Assembly: GCA_034687125.1 (NCBI GenBank)
Contig: JAQGBZ010000452.1
Coordinates: 1-46,471 of the forward strand
DNA length: 46,471 nucleotides
Direction of reading: 5' to 3'
Source of the DNA: Neelides folsomi
Lineage: Eukaryota > Arthropoda > Collembola > Neelipleona > Neelidae
Positions 12,601 to 24,154 of the stretch are shown one piece after another. Below the pieces are notes generated by a model. It was given only the letters and a program-made list of their open reading frames with translations. It was not told the DNA's origin and did not search any database. Position 1 is the stretch's first letter, and each line of letters opens with the position of its first letter. The position numbers and the translations under genes were made by a program.

Positions 12601-12988
12601 AGGGTCGGAAAGTGCTTTCGGAGGAATTTAAGCGGCTTCGGCACCGAAGTCATGGAAGTTGTCGAAGCTCGGATCAAAGTCCGGAGTGAGTCAAGGGCCG
12701 GTTGATACAAGTCCACATTTGGTTCTTGAAGTCGCTCAATCAACATGTCGAGTTCCTCCTGAAAATCAAAATTGGTTAAACGAAATATTAAATCATCTCT
12801 GCCAGGATTAACACAATTGATATATAGGTTTGTAAATGTATTTAAACTGGAATGTGTTATCTTACTTGAAGCTGCTTATCATCATCTGTAAGATCCTCCT
12901 CCACCTTTTTGTCTTTCCCATTTTTATCGTCCTTCTTTTCCTCGGCTTTGAATTGCTCGGGAGCCCCAGGTTTCAACACGTCTGCCAT
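9692..12988 (-). CDS. PSMD2: 26S proteasome non-ATPase subunit Rpn1 (PSMD2)
   Basis: Six exons (12988-12866, 12758-12409, 12278-11882, 11792-11612, 11482-10123, 10055-9692) splice in frame to 924 residues, close to the family length. Rpn1 is a scaffold of the proteasome base; it docks ubiquitin-like shuttle receptors and the deubiquitinase Ubp6/USP14. The N-terminus is charged ([20 protein letters not shown]). The middle carries PC repeats of about 35 residues rich in G and A (for example [24 protein letters not shown]). [21 protein letters not shown] linker interrupts the repeats, as in animal orthologs. The conserved end [45 protein letters not shown] is present, but the last residues are AAP rather than the vertebrate NPNYDL. 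The long exon is GC-rich with C/G-ending codons. Confidence 0.97.
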
Positions 12989-13641
12989 TGCCACACGATG
13001 CTAAATCCAATTCCGTGTGTCAATTAATCTAAATACGAAATAAATACAAGTTATGAATAAATATTTCATCATTCATACCAATAATGTTGTACGAAGTTAA
13101 AGTTGATTAACTTTTTAATGTCTATTAAAGGGTTATTTAATATGGACCATGGGCCAAGGCCTGTTATTTCTAAAGTTAATTAAAAATAATTAGTAATTAA
13201 AATATCACCTTATTCACCTTTGATGAGTTTGATTGAGTTTAAGAAAAGACTTTGCCGGATCGACAGTTCAATGAATGTGGAAATGGCAAAGTCATGCAAA
13301 GAGGGAGAATGAAAAGCCAGAACCTAGTTGGCAAACTGACCGCGAGGTGGCTATGATCAATTAGTAGCTATTTGGGGGCAACATAAAACATTCTACAAGC
13401 TCAGAAGGTAAATCCTGTTTCTTATTCATTTCACTTTTCCCAATTTACATTTTCCCTTGATGCAAAGATAAAAAGATATAAAAATTTAATTTAATAATGA
13501 ACAAACAGGTAATAATTACGAGTATATAAATAATAATAATAAATAATAATTAGAGTGTGGTTGTTAGTAATTTATTGATGAATTCCTTACAAGTTGTCAT
13601 TAAACATCTCTGGAAATAATCCGGGTGAAATTGGATAAAAG
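12989..13641. promoter_or_regulatory. Shared promoter region of Rpn1 and MARS2
   Basis: About 650 bp separates two divergently transcribed genes. It should contain both promoters and 5' leaders. No TATA box is obvious at a convincing distance. A GC-richer patch at about 13,255-13,400 stands out from AT-rich flanks. I see no further gene. Confidence 0.4.
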
Positions 13642-15677
13642 ATGTTTAGCCATAAGTGTATTTCGTCAAGACAATTTTCCTCCTTCATCACCACGCCGAT
13701 TTTCTACGTTAATGGAAGTCCCCACATCGGTCATTTGTACAGCGGGTTGTTGGCGGACGCCGGCCATCGTTTCCGGCAGCTCAAGGACCCTCAAGCGCTC
13801 CACGTGTTCTCGACTGGGACGGACGAGCATGGGCTTAAGATCGAGAAGGCAGCCAAAGACGCCGGTCTTTCACCTTTCCAACATGTTAGAAAATACGCTG
13901 GCGAATTCAAAGCCCTTCCTTCTCAATTTAACATAAAATGCACGGACTTTGTCCAAACGACTGAGCCAAGACATCACGCTGCCGTCACTCACTTCTGGGT
14001 ATTTCTCTCATTATTGTCAAATTTATTGATGAAAATGGATTTTAATTTTAAATGTTCTTTTAGGACCAACTTCAAAGTGGAGGGTTTATTTACAAAGGCG
14101 GCTACAGCGGTTGGTATTGCTTGGCCGACGAGACATTCGTCCCAGAGTCAAACACGGAAGAAATTGTTGCCAAAGACGGACAACGACTGCGGATTTCCTC
14201 TGAATCTCGTCATCCGGTGGAATGGACCCAAGAAGAAAATTACATGTTTAAATTGGGGCATTTCCAATCAAGGCTTTTGGATTGGGCCAAAACAGGTATG
14301 GAAAGACAGGTAATGAAAAATTAATTTTTAAAACTTTAAAATGTTTAAACTCATTTTTATGTTCCAGGTCCGGTGAGGCCGAAAAAGTTTTCCGATCTCC
14401 TCGTCCGCTGGTTAACTGAATTTGACGGCAGCGACTTGTCAATTTCTCGACCTCGTTCTCGACTGAGTTGGGGGATTGAAGTACCTGGAGATCCAAGTCA
14501 AACCATTTATGTTTGGCTGGACGCCCTCGTGAATTACCTAACTGTGAGTGGATATCCTCAAGGGCCATCCCCTTGGCCTCCAATCCATGTCATTGGGAAA
14601 GACATTTTAAAGTAAATCACCTTGGTGTTTCAACGAGGATTGAAAATTAATGTTAATTATTTTAATTAGGTTCCACGGGATATACTGGGCGGGTTTTCTT
14701 CTTGCGGCCAATTTGGAACTTCCAAAGATTCTCTGCCATTCTCATTGGACCGTGGATGGGGCCAAAATGTCAAAATCGGTGGGAAACGTGATGGATCCGA
14801 TGGAGCTTGTTAGGGCCCTTGGTGTGGACGGGTTGAGATATTTTCTCCTCCGCGAAGGAGTTCCACACTCCGATGGAAGTAAGTCGACTTTTGACCCGAA
14901 TCCAAATTATTATTATATTCATGCTAATGAGATGATATTTAGATTTCCATCTGGACAAAGCCATCCGTCTTTTGAATGCTGAATTGGCCGACACTTTGGG
15001 GAATCTTTTATCTCGATCGTCCTCTCTGGCACTCAATCCCCACCAGGTGTGGCCAAAGGAGACGGTGACGTCCACCGGTCTTACCGGACAATTAAAAATT
15101 TCTCTCCAGCGCCTCCCAGGTCAAAATCACCTGTTTAATTCTCAATTTATTTTTCCGTATGATTCTCCATTGAATATTTTGCAATTGTTCTTGAATTGAT
15201 TTTGATTTTTGATCTCCCAGACCTTGTGGAAGACGCTTACGAAGAATTCAACTTTTATCGAGGTTTGGAGCATTTGATGGAAACTCTCAGACTTGCCAAT
15301 TCACTTGTCCAGGAGGAAAAGCCATGGGTTTTAGTAAAAGAATCAAAGGACCATCCGCGACTCCGTGCCTTAACTTCAATTATCCTTGAAAGTTTACGAG
15401 TTGGAGGAATCGTCCTCGCTCCGATCACTCCCAACATTTCGGCTAACATTCTTGGTAAAAAATATATATATAACGCCGAGATTCTCATGACTCGTTTGTT
15501 TTTAATACAATTTGTAATTGTTCCAATTTAAAATACGCAGATCGGCTGGGTGTGGAAACAAAAAAGCGAAATTGGGAGTTCCTTCGTCACTTCTCATGGG
15601 AGGAGGATTGTGAGATGGAAGAAAGAAAGTTGGGGGAAAATAGAAATCCAATTTTCCAAAGAATAAAACAACAATGA
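13642..15677 (+). CDS. MARS2: Mitochondrial methionyl-tRNA synthetase
   Basis: Seven exons (13642-13998, 14064-14295, 14368-14611, 14670-14878, 14943-15119, 15221-15454, 15541-15677) join in frame to 529 residues, typical of the short mitochondrial/bacterial-type enzyme. It charges mitochondrial tRNA-Met with methionine. Seen: the class I HIGH signature in [19 protein letters not shown], the STGTDEHG motif after it, [11 protein letters not shown] in the catalytic core, and the second signature KMSKS in [12 protein letters not shown] helical anticodon-binding region follows ([15 protein letters not shown]..., [10 protein letters not shown]). It lacks the GST-like front and WHEP tail of cytosolic enzymes. 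The first residues ([15 protein letters not shown]) are basic and Ser-rich without acidic residues, as expected for a mitochondrial presequence. Confidence 0.96.
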
Positions 15678-16036
15678 CATTTTTCGGACCTTTTTATTAC
15701 TTCCCAATTTGATACATTTAAAATAAATAGAGGCATCGAGCATATAATATATTTAAGCCTTCATAATATGAATTTTATGCAAATGCTACTATAAATACTA
15801 ATTAAATATATTAATAATATTTTATATGTATTTAGGTGGTACTTTTAACTTGCATTGAATTTTGTAATTTAGTTAATTTAAAATTTATATTTACTTTATA
15901 ACTTTACATACATATTCACAAGAATCCATTTAATGCAATATATGTAAATAATTGCATATATTTACAGTCATTGGCCTTCCTCCCTCGTCCTTTTACATTT
16001 TAGTTATTAGGTCGGCAGTCCAATTGTCTTGTTCAT
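15678..16036. other. AT-rich tail-to-tail spacer
   Basis: This short spacer lies between the 3' ends of MARS2 (+) and the HPDL-like gene (-). It should hold both 3' untranslated regions. It is very AT-rich with several ATATAA-type runs; no coding frame or repeat family is supported. Confidence 0.4.
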
Positions 16037-17566
16037 TTATGATTTGAGAGTAGGTTTAAAGGTGTGGTTGTAAGCGTTGACTGAGCGTGCCAGCGCCGTA
16101 ACGTTCCCCACGCCGAACCCCCTTGCTCCCTTCCGCTCTATGACCTCCATGAAGAACGTGTCAAGATCGAAGAGGGGGAAGGTGAAGATTTGCATGAGAT
16201 ACCTGGAGAGGGTCTTTAAAATATGAGATCATTTCCCAATTGCCCAACCTCGTCTCATTCCCCGGGTCCAACTCCTCGAACACGTCCGCCTCTGAATCGA
16301 GGAGAATTCCAAATGTCGCAAGTTTGGCAGGATCTTCCCCACACTCCACGATTGCATCTAACTGCCCAATCTCCAAGAAAAAACAATATTAATTCAACTT
16401 CCTTCATAATTCCTCATTCGTTTGGTTGAATGCTCTTTAGTGATTGATTAGGGATTGTAATTTGAATACGGATGTGTAGTAGGTCGGCGGGGGTTGTCTG
16501 AAAGAGACCCCTCGACTGGCCATCAGTCGCACCGTTTCCAGGATTGAGTTGGAATGAAGACCAATGTGCTGGAGCCCGGGGCCGCCGTGTTCCCGTACGA
16601 AGCTCTCGATCTGAGTGTTTTCTGGAAGGAGGAAGTGAAAGAATTATATATCTATTTTCTTTTTCTATCTTATCTTATTACTGATTTCCGCCAACGACTC
16701 GACCACGACAATCTTTAGGGGATCTTTGGTCGAAGAGGACGCGAGGCCGGTTTCTGAACATAGCCAGAATTCCATCACTTTGAGTCTCATCCCCACGTCG
16801 GCGGCAATGACGAGACCCTCGGACTCCGTCTCCTGCCTCACATTAAACCATAAGCATTGATGGATTGGATCAAAATTCACCCCGACAATTCCTTCAAAAT
16901 GGGAGAGAGCAAAGGAGATATTTACCTGTTGGTGATGAATCGTTTCATGTGAAACACCCTCTCGTACCACTCGATGATTTTTCGGGTTTCTCCCAAGCGG
17001 CAGGCGAGTGCCACATGGTCGAAATGGGCCTCGGCCGCAAGGGTCTCTTTGGTCTCCGGGAGTTGGGCAAACCCAGGAAGGAACCATCCCGAATAGGCTG
17101 TCTTGTCCAGCAGCGTGTGGACGACATTCCCGCAGCACGACTCTACCACGGCGAAGGTGATGGGGCCGTGGGGCGAGTCGAGGCGGGTGAGGGGCGTGCG
17201 GACGACGACGTCTTGGCCCAAGTCCGCCATGACCTTTGGGAGGTTATCGAGCTCGAGGGCGACGTTAAAGACGGAGTCGACATGGGGAAAGGTGGCAGGT
17301 GTGTCGGGGCAGCAGAAGGTGGCAAAAGGGTCCTCGTCACCCCGCCGAGGTCGCTTCCGTTTGGTGATGAGGAAGACGGTGGCTTGGAGTTGGACCAGGA
17401 ATTGGTCGCAGAGGTCCGTCCTTCGTGTGGCCCTTAGATTGAATCCAAATTGGTCGGTGAGGACCTTGAGGATCCTTTCAGGGTCCCCGACGCACATTTC
17501 AATGTGATGGGTCCTGAGGTTCATTCCCCTGGGATCTCCTAAACCAAATCTACTTGGTTTCCTCAT
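16037..17566 (-). CDS. HPDL: 4-hydroxyphenylpyruvate dioxygenase-like protein (HPDL)
   Basis: Five exons (17566-16926, 16836-16682, 16621-16470, 16370-16249, 16202-16037) give 411 residues. This is a vicinal oxygen chelate Fe(II) enzyme. It matches animal HPDL better than HPD: the start THHIEMCV..., the mid HFDHVALAC, GGPGLQHIGLHS, FGILLD and the end TFFMEVIERKGARGFGVGN all follow HPDL. The three likely iron ligands are present: His in HFDH, His in LQHIG and Glu in FMEVIE. HPDL is a mitochondrial enzyme linked to 4-hydroxymandelate production for coenzyme Q headgroup synthesis. The start is uncertain. The chosen ATG gives a basic MRKPSRFG leader; an alternative is MNLRTHH 15 codons later, and an upstream exon joined at about 17,590 is also possible. 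A DPGNETR insertion after FGILLD is not in mammalian HPDL. Confidence 0.85.
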
Positions 17567-18108
17567 GTTAGGATCGGAGATGGCCTCACCTGTGGACGTC
17601 TCGTTGGGCAGGGTCGGAATTTGAGTGAGAGATTTTCCCAACCTGGGTCGTGGTATTTCCTTCCTCGGTCACTGGAGCCGGTGAGGGCCGAGGGGATCTG
17701 CGGGGTTGACTGGGAACATTTCCTGGCAGGGAAATGGACAGCCTCAATTATGAAGTCTAAATTTACTTTGCCTTCCTTCCATCACTCGCTCTCAATGAGA
17801 AATGAAGGAATGGATGGAATCATTATGGACGGTTTTATTATTTATGAAGGATCCTTTTGGTCCTAAGGACACTTGGAGGATCAAAACAAGACATATATGC
17901 ACCACTACACTTTCCACGTCCTCGGCCTTGTTGACTCAATGTTCATTTTTCATTATCAGCAAGTTATTTTAAATATATAACCCACTTTTGCCTCACAATG
18001 CCCTTCTTATCTTTCAATGCATGGATGGGCAAATGAGAATGATGAGAAATATTTACTAATAATAATCCATTTTAGAATGGTGAGATGAAACGTGAGAAGA
18101 AAGCAATG
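17567..18108. other. Upstream region of HPDL-like gene, no gene seen
   Basis: The first 200 bp are GC-richer and read open in the HPDL frame back to a TGA, but without an ATG. They are probably 5' leader and promoter. The rest, up to the transposon at 18,111, is AT-rich without a supported gene. Confidence 0.35.
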
Positions 18109-18110
18109 TA

Positions 18111-18659
18111 CAAGGTGGCCCAGAGTTAACACTCTTTTTTCATAATTAGCCATATCGTATTGAAATAATCAATCAAATTTTCTTACAATCGGCAATTATA
18201 TTCTTTATACATCTTAAAATAAGAATAATAACGTTAATTTGAGATTTAAATATCATTGGCTTCAATAAACCTCTTCAGCTTCTCTTGCTCTTTACGTATA
18301 ACAACGGGTGTTTCTTTAAAGACTCCTGCAAGAGCATTTGGCTTCTCAACTACAGACATCTCAAAAGCGTTCAGAACTTGGGAGAGGTCTTCAATAACAC
18401 AACAATTAAATTTGTTTAATATGCGGTGGTTGATTTCAATTTATTAATTCGAAAAATAAAAAAGGAAAAACGAGAAATCCAAATTTTCTCACGGAAAAGT
18501 GAATGTCGTTTATTTACGGTTTAATCAATTCAGCTTATTGTTTGCTACATGATAAAGGAATGGATTCTCTATGAAACTACCATATTAATAGATTTTTATC
18601 TTTGTTCATTTAAAAGTTAAGATCAATTTAAAAAAGAGTGTTAACTCTGGGCCACCTTG
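18111..18659. mobile_element. Tc1/mariner-type miniature transposon with 30-bp inverted ends
   Basis: The 30 bases at 18,111-18,140 (CAAGGTGGCCCAGAGTTAAC...) and at 18,630-18,659 are exact reverse complements. Both ends are flanked by TA (18,109-18,110 and 18,660-18,661), the target duplication of Tc1/mariner elements. At 549 bp it is far too short for a transposase gene. Identical ends suggest fairly recent insertion. Inside, the minus strand has a 64-codon open stretch (about 18,246-18,440) ending IRKEQEKLKRFIEANDI and a stop; it may be the remnant of a parent element's protein or captured sequence. Confidence 0.88.
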
Positions 18660-18661
18660 TA

Positions 18662-19331
18662 CATACACACCTAAAATGTACATATATGAATGTACAAATA
18701 AATATACTTATTTATCAATAGTTGTAATTTGACTCGATCGGCTATCACAAGTTATGAAAATGTCTTGTAAGCCAAATAACGCGGTGGTTCATTACTCCTA
18801 ATTTCATTACTCCAAGACTAATTTCCTTTACAATATTTTATGTAAAATGAGAAGCATCAAACTCCTACTGAGACACCAAAACCAATTCACAATGAGAGAA
18901 ATATTTCCATTTGTCGAGTCAGCAGAAGCTCCAAACTCTCCACGGATTGAACACAACGCTGATAATAAGCAATAACTCATTTAAATTCTTAATTCTTATA
19001 CGATCAAGGAGTTTTTAAATTACTATATCCTTACTAAACATTTCATCTCAACTTATAACACAGGAAATTCACATCTTAAATAACATCTGAAAATCTTACT
19101 TTAAGTTAATGTCCTTATAATGTTAACCAACAGTATATAGAGAAACTAGCGATAAGAAAGAAAGCACAAGTTGGCCTCAAGGGCGAAACGAGAAAATTGA
19201 CTTTAACATACAACTAAATATGGTTTAGTTTCCTCTCAAAATACTTTGGGTGATTTTTGTAAAATTCGGAACTTTTTTATTTCTCTTTTGCGGAAGCCGC
19301 CTTGACCCGGAGGACGGTTAATGAAGTGAAG
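18662..19331. other. AT-rich spacer and TADA1-like promoter
   Basis: No coding frame is supported. The part just before 19,332 (GCGGAAGCCGCCTTGACCCGGAGG) is the only GC-rich patch and probably marks the promoter or 5' leader of the downstream plus-strand gene. Confidence 0.35.
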
Positions 19332-22300
19332 ATGGGCGAACAACAAGGGGTCAGGTCAGCCCAACAATATCAATCGGTTCTGGAGAGATTTCTCAAGGAG
19401 AAATTCCCGTTGTAAGTCGGCCTTTTTCGTTCATTCTTCTATCTATTCATTTTCATGATATAACGATTACTCGTTATTATTAAAGATATTAAAGATATAT
19501 ATTAAAGATCTTTTATATAATTATGTATAAAATATGTTGTGTCCATGTAAAATTTAAACTAAATGTTGGTTTTATTGTGAATTTGATAATAATATTCGTT
19601 TGCTTAAAAGTTTAGGTTTTCCCAATTTTGAATTAAATGTTATTCCCATTACATTAATTTGTGGTTGGTTCCCAGGTACCAAAGGATTCTCCAACGATGG
19701 TTCAGAGGAGAGGTGAGTTAAAGTTCAAATTACCATTTTGACTACCAAATTTATAAATTACATAATTTTTAAAATGCTCTGCAGTTGATATTATTTTGCG
19801 TTATATTAGTAGTTACATTCATTAACACGTAATGACTTTTATTGTAGTATTAATGTCTTGATTGGGATTTGAGATTAATTTGATATGTTATTTCAATTGA
19901 CATTTAAGATGGTAAAGAGCGAATTTGATCAAGAGATGTTGATTCTTCTCCGCGGCCCACTGAGGGCCATCCACAATGAGAACATAAAGACGATCCTGAG
20001 AGTGGCCATCGACCCCGCGTATGTCCCTCCACCGCTGGCCGTCGCCCTCCGTCCCATCATTGACAAGTATCGGGCTCAGGAGATCGAACGGAAGGCGAAG
20101 GCTGAGGCCCTTCTTGCCTTGCTCCCACCCGTCCCAGTGGTAGTCAAAACCCCGCGGTTCTACAAGAAAAGGAGAAATGAAAAGCGGGGACTGGAAATCA
20201 TTTCCCCTGAACCGTCCGTGGAATGTTTCTCCAAAACTATGAAATACGGATTGGAATTCCTTCGGGCGGAGGCAGAAAAGCGGAAGGAGCTCACGTTGGA
20301 AATCCCTTCCTTGACCCTAGTGACTTCAATCACTCCGAATGTGGTGGAAATTGCAAACCACCGGAATGTCACTGCAGCTTCTCCGCTCGCCATAAAAGAA
20401 CTTCCAGAAGTTGCCATAGCGGCTAAATCAGTCAAGCCCCCACGAAAACCCGCCCAACCGAAAAAGAAGGCCGTGAAGGCAAAATCCGCCAAGGCCACTA
20501 AGGCCGCCATCCAAAGGGAGAATGACAAGTTTTACGGTGAGAATCTCCGGACCGTTCTCCTCCCCAAGCTCCACATTGCCGCCATTCGGAAGATGGAAAA
20601 AGAGGACATTTGCAAACAGTTGGAGATTCAAGGCATCGACCCCAACAGCAACGAAGGGGCGCTGAGGAGATGGGAGTTCATCAAAGAGAGGGAAAACTCT
20701 CGGAAGCTCGAATCCCGGGAGAATTCCACTTGGACCCCCGCCGTCCAACGGAAGCAGCAGGAGAACCAAACGCCCTCTCAACGGTTCCGAACGTTTCTCG
20801 ACCATAGCGGTTCTTCCGGCGTCACCACCACGCGTGAGGGACATATTCCCAAAGAGGCGAAAAGGACCAAAGCTGTGCGGGAGCTGTCGGCTAAGGAGAT
20901 CCGAAGGCGACAGAAAGTGATTGAGGGGAAGCAGACGGAGGGGAAGGACAAGAGCTTGTTCCAGCGACGGAAGGCCTTGCTAGACCGATACAAGGCCCTG
21001 TTGGAGAAGAAGATGAGGGAGACTCGGGTGAAGCACATGTTGCTCAAACGGAGGTTCGAAAGCATGAAATTGGTCACAATGGGCCGGGTGGGGGACGAGG
21101 ACTCTTCTGAAATTGGGACTCCGAAAGTAAAGGCAATTCCCAGACGGCGGAAGGAAAACCGTCGACCTATAACCGCCCTCACTCCAATTAAGCCAAGGAA
21201 AACATTACAAAACGATGTGAAAGAAGGGCCAGAGGTAATTTCAAACATTCCCAATTTAAAATATCCGAATATTATTTAAAAAACGATAATAAAAGATGTG
21301 ATGTTGAAATTGTTTTTGATTAGTTTTTGGCGTACGACAAGGCGGAAGTTGAGTCAGGAAGTTCTGGAGGTTCCTACAAAGACAATTCCTTAGCAACTGG
21401 TTATGTTCAAGGTATACCAAATTCCCATATTTGTATTCTGTATTTAAATGTTGAGCTTCAATCTTCTTTAGGATCTGCTCCATTGAAGGAGGGCGAATTG
21501 GCGAAGGAGAACTCAGAAGCGACCTCGTTTTTGTCTCATCCTCTGGAGCGTTTCACACAGGCAGCTTGGAACGAAGGCCTGTCCAACGTGGAAACCAAGG
21601 CGGGGATGTTGGCCGTCAAGGCAGTTAAAGTGAATCAAAAATCGTGAAAAATCCCTTAAATGCTTATTCCTATCTACTGAAATCTTTCCAAATTTAAATC
21701 TTTCCATAATTTAAATTTTTCCAAAATCTGAAATTTCCTACAATTCGAATTTCCCTCCAAATTGAGGTTTAATTAATTATTAATTTTTATGTCTTATTGT
21801 TATCTTCTATCTATGATCTGTCTATCCTCGCTTTTATACTTAATTTTACTACTTACATTTTTATTTTTACACTTTGATTTTACACCATTATTGGCTGGTC
21901 CCTTAATTGGCCTCATTTTACAAGTTTTAATTAGTCGAGCAAGTCTCCTTCGTTTGACCTAGATTGAAATTGGACATGGAAGGCTGTTGATGAATTTGGA
22001 CTAATTCTTATTCAACTTTCCAAATTAAAGTGAACTTTGCTTGTGATTTCATTTACTTTTTTGCATTAAGTAGTTGTACACAAATCGCAATTTTAATATC
22101 AATCGCTTACATGTACAAATAGTATTTTGAGTGAATAGAACTTTCCATGTATGTAGATATTCATTTCCAACTATGCATTTCATTTAAATAATTAATTTAG
22201 GTTGCGGTTCTCAATTTTTATTTCCTGCTTGATTTTTTCCTTCTTTTTTTGGCATATCCTTCCCTTACTCCTGCGTCCTGGTTCCTTTGACCTCTCGTTT

Positions 22301-22894
22301 CTTCAATACAACTTTGACCATGTTTTCAGCTGACCCTTAAGAAAATCCTGTCTCAAATGGTAAGACGGCGTCGAATGGTTCGAGGGCAAAAGGTGAAGGT
22401 CACTCCGCCACCGCCCCAACGAACTTCACATTTTTTCCTCCCCGGCCATTCCCTCTTTGGAGAAAGTAGGAACAAGTAAGAACTGAAATCATCCACTTCA
22501 TGTCATTGTTCCTAATTTGACTCAACTCGGTAGGAATGGAGCAGGGGAAAAGAAAATCACCGCCGACTCGCCTGGGTTGACCTACGAGGAAAGAGAAAGA
22601 CTCCGGCTGATGGAAAAATTCCTCCATGACCCGATGCCAAAGAAGGTCATCAAACCGCTGACCATTTACGATCTTCTTCAGGTGGTTCGAGTAAGAAATC
22701 AAGATTCAATTTTCCTATCGGTTAACATATATGATTTCACCCAGACCCGCAAGAGCCCGGTCAACAATGGATTTGCAAAGAGAAATCTGATGGCCCGGCT
22801 GTATCTCCGCTTGTCCACCAACCGATCCCTTAAACCCCACCATCCGAGGAAAAAGGAAAAAAAGAATTTGGAATCCCTTGTGTGCCGATACTAG
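19332..22894 (+). CDS. TADA1: TADA1/ADA1-like SAGA complex subunit with expanded middle
   Basis: Eight exons (19332-19411, 19676-19712, 19909-21234, 21324-21411, 21472-21629, 22330-22475, 22534-22690, 22745-22894) splice in frame to 713 residues. TADA1 is a histone-fold subunit of the SAGA coactivator. The N-terminus (YQRILQRWFRGEMVKSEFD then HNENIKTIL) matches the human pattern YWANLKLWFKQKISKEEFD then HNDFLLAIL. The segment LERFTQAAWNEGLSNVETKA then LKKILSQMVRRRR matches human GRMIVTAYEHGLDNVTEEA then LKDILTSVVSRRK. The end LTIYDLLQVV...NLMARLYLRLS matches VNMYDLFEAL...NIERIITKLW. Reading exon 5 through its donor GTGAAT hits a stop at 21,647; splicing it to 22,330 restores the family order. 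The 1.3-kb third exon adds several hundred Lys/Arg-rich residues, including a SAP-like patch (KEDICKQLEIQGIDPNSNEG). Human TADA1 has about 335 residues. Two separate genes remain possible. Confidence 0.72.
21660..22320 (+). other. Long intron of the TADA1-like gene
   Basis: If the one-gene model holds, this 700-bp stretch is intron 5. It is AT-rich; at 21,680-21,770 it has short imperfect reiterations of AAATCTTTCCAAATTTA. No other gene is visible. Confidence 0.45.
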
Positions 22895-23154
22895 TGATAT
22901 TTATTAATTAAAAAATGTAAATGAAATCATTTATGAAACAATTATATTCTTATATACAACATACAAATAAATTGTATTAAAAAATAATGAATTGTCAAAA
23001 TATATATTATTTAAATTAACAAGATGGTAAAACAATTAAAAAAAATTAGGATATAAATTTGATCAAATTAATTTAGCTCTTAAATCATTACCATAAAGGT
23101 AAACTTCGCATATAGATAACTTTGCCTATATAAGTATATATAAATATACGCCTA
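22895..23154. other. AT-rich 3' flank
   Basis: This is the 3' untranslated region and spacer after the TADA1-like gene. AATAAA occurs at about 22,966. Nothing else can be supported. Confidence 0.4.
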
Positions 23155-23899
23155 TATAATACCTCGGATAAGATCAACTTCAAGGGATACATCAATTTTG
23201 GTGATCTTAACCGAGGTTGACACTAACCGAGGTTGATATAAGTCATGTAATTACACATGTAGGTATTAATATTATTGAAAATTATAGTATACACATATGC
23301 GAATATTGAATTTTAAACTTATTTCATTGGAAAATATAATGTTTTTGACGCTTTTGATCAATTTGAGAAAATATTTTGACCTATCTTTACCTATCAGTAT
23401 ATTCATTTGTCATATAAAAAGTGAGATTTTTATATTTGTCGGATAAAATAGAATAATATATAAGATTTGGATTAAAAGAATATTAATCCAATTATCATAT
23501 TTGATAAAAATAGGATTATAAAAATTATGGAAAGAAAAGTAATCTGACCCAAAATAGTGATTTTACAATTTTGATAGGTATTTTACATGTATTAGAACTT
23601 TAAAATTACACCAGAATGTATTCTTCTAAGAACAATAACTGTTTATCATTCTATTTCATCTCCAAATTATAAAGTCTATATTTTATTATATACTATATTT
23701 TAAGGCAGTAGAAACAAAAAGTTGATCTTATGAGTAGTTGACGTTTCAAGGGAACAAAAATTTTGGTGATCTTAAACGAAGTTGCCATTAACCGAGGTGA
23801 CGCTATCCGAGGTTTAAAACATTACAATTCCTATACCTATGCCGGGAACATAGAAAAAGGGGATTTTTTCCGAGGGGTGATCTTAACCGAGGTCCAGTG
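23155..23899. mobile_element. Degenerate pogo/Tigger-like miniature element
   Basis: Both ends carry, in opposite orientation, an ACCTCGG(A/T)TAAGATCA motif: near 23,161 on the plus strand and, as TGATCTTAACCGAGGTCCAGTG, at 23,878-23,899. Terminal CAnTGGACCTCG-type repeats with TA flanks are typical of pogo/Tigger elements. The right end is followed by TATATA. The left terminus (TATAAT before ACCTCGG) has decayed. Subterminal ACCGAGGTTGA-type copies recur at about 23,208, 23,228, 23,796 and 23,810, and both halves share a CAAGGGA..AATTTTGGTGATCTTAA segment. No transposase remnant is visible. Confidence 0.68.
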
Positions 23900-24154
23900 T
23901 ATATAAAATGTATAGTATATAAAAAACAATAAAAGTGAAAAGTGTAGTATACATTAGTACAATACAATGGTATACATTAATAGTTATTAGGTATGTGTTC
24001 TTCATGTCGTTATTTGTCCGTTTTTTTTCAATTCAACTTGTCAACCCATCATGTTCTGATAAAGGAGTTTCCGAGTGAGAAGATCACTATTGATGGAATC
24101 TTGGATCTTGAACGAAAATAACATTTTGAGAATGAATTATTCCTTTCTTTATCG

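Noticed and set aside
21630..21647. Stop codon ending the first part of the TADA1-like gene as a separate gene
   Set aside because: A good donor (GTGAAT) precedes it in phase with the acceptor at 22,330, and the family order continues across the splice. Kept as an alternative in the gene entry.
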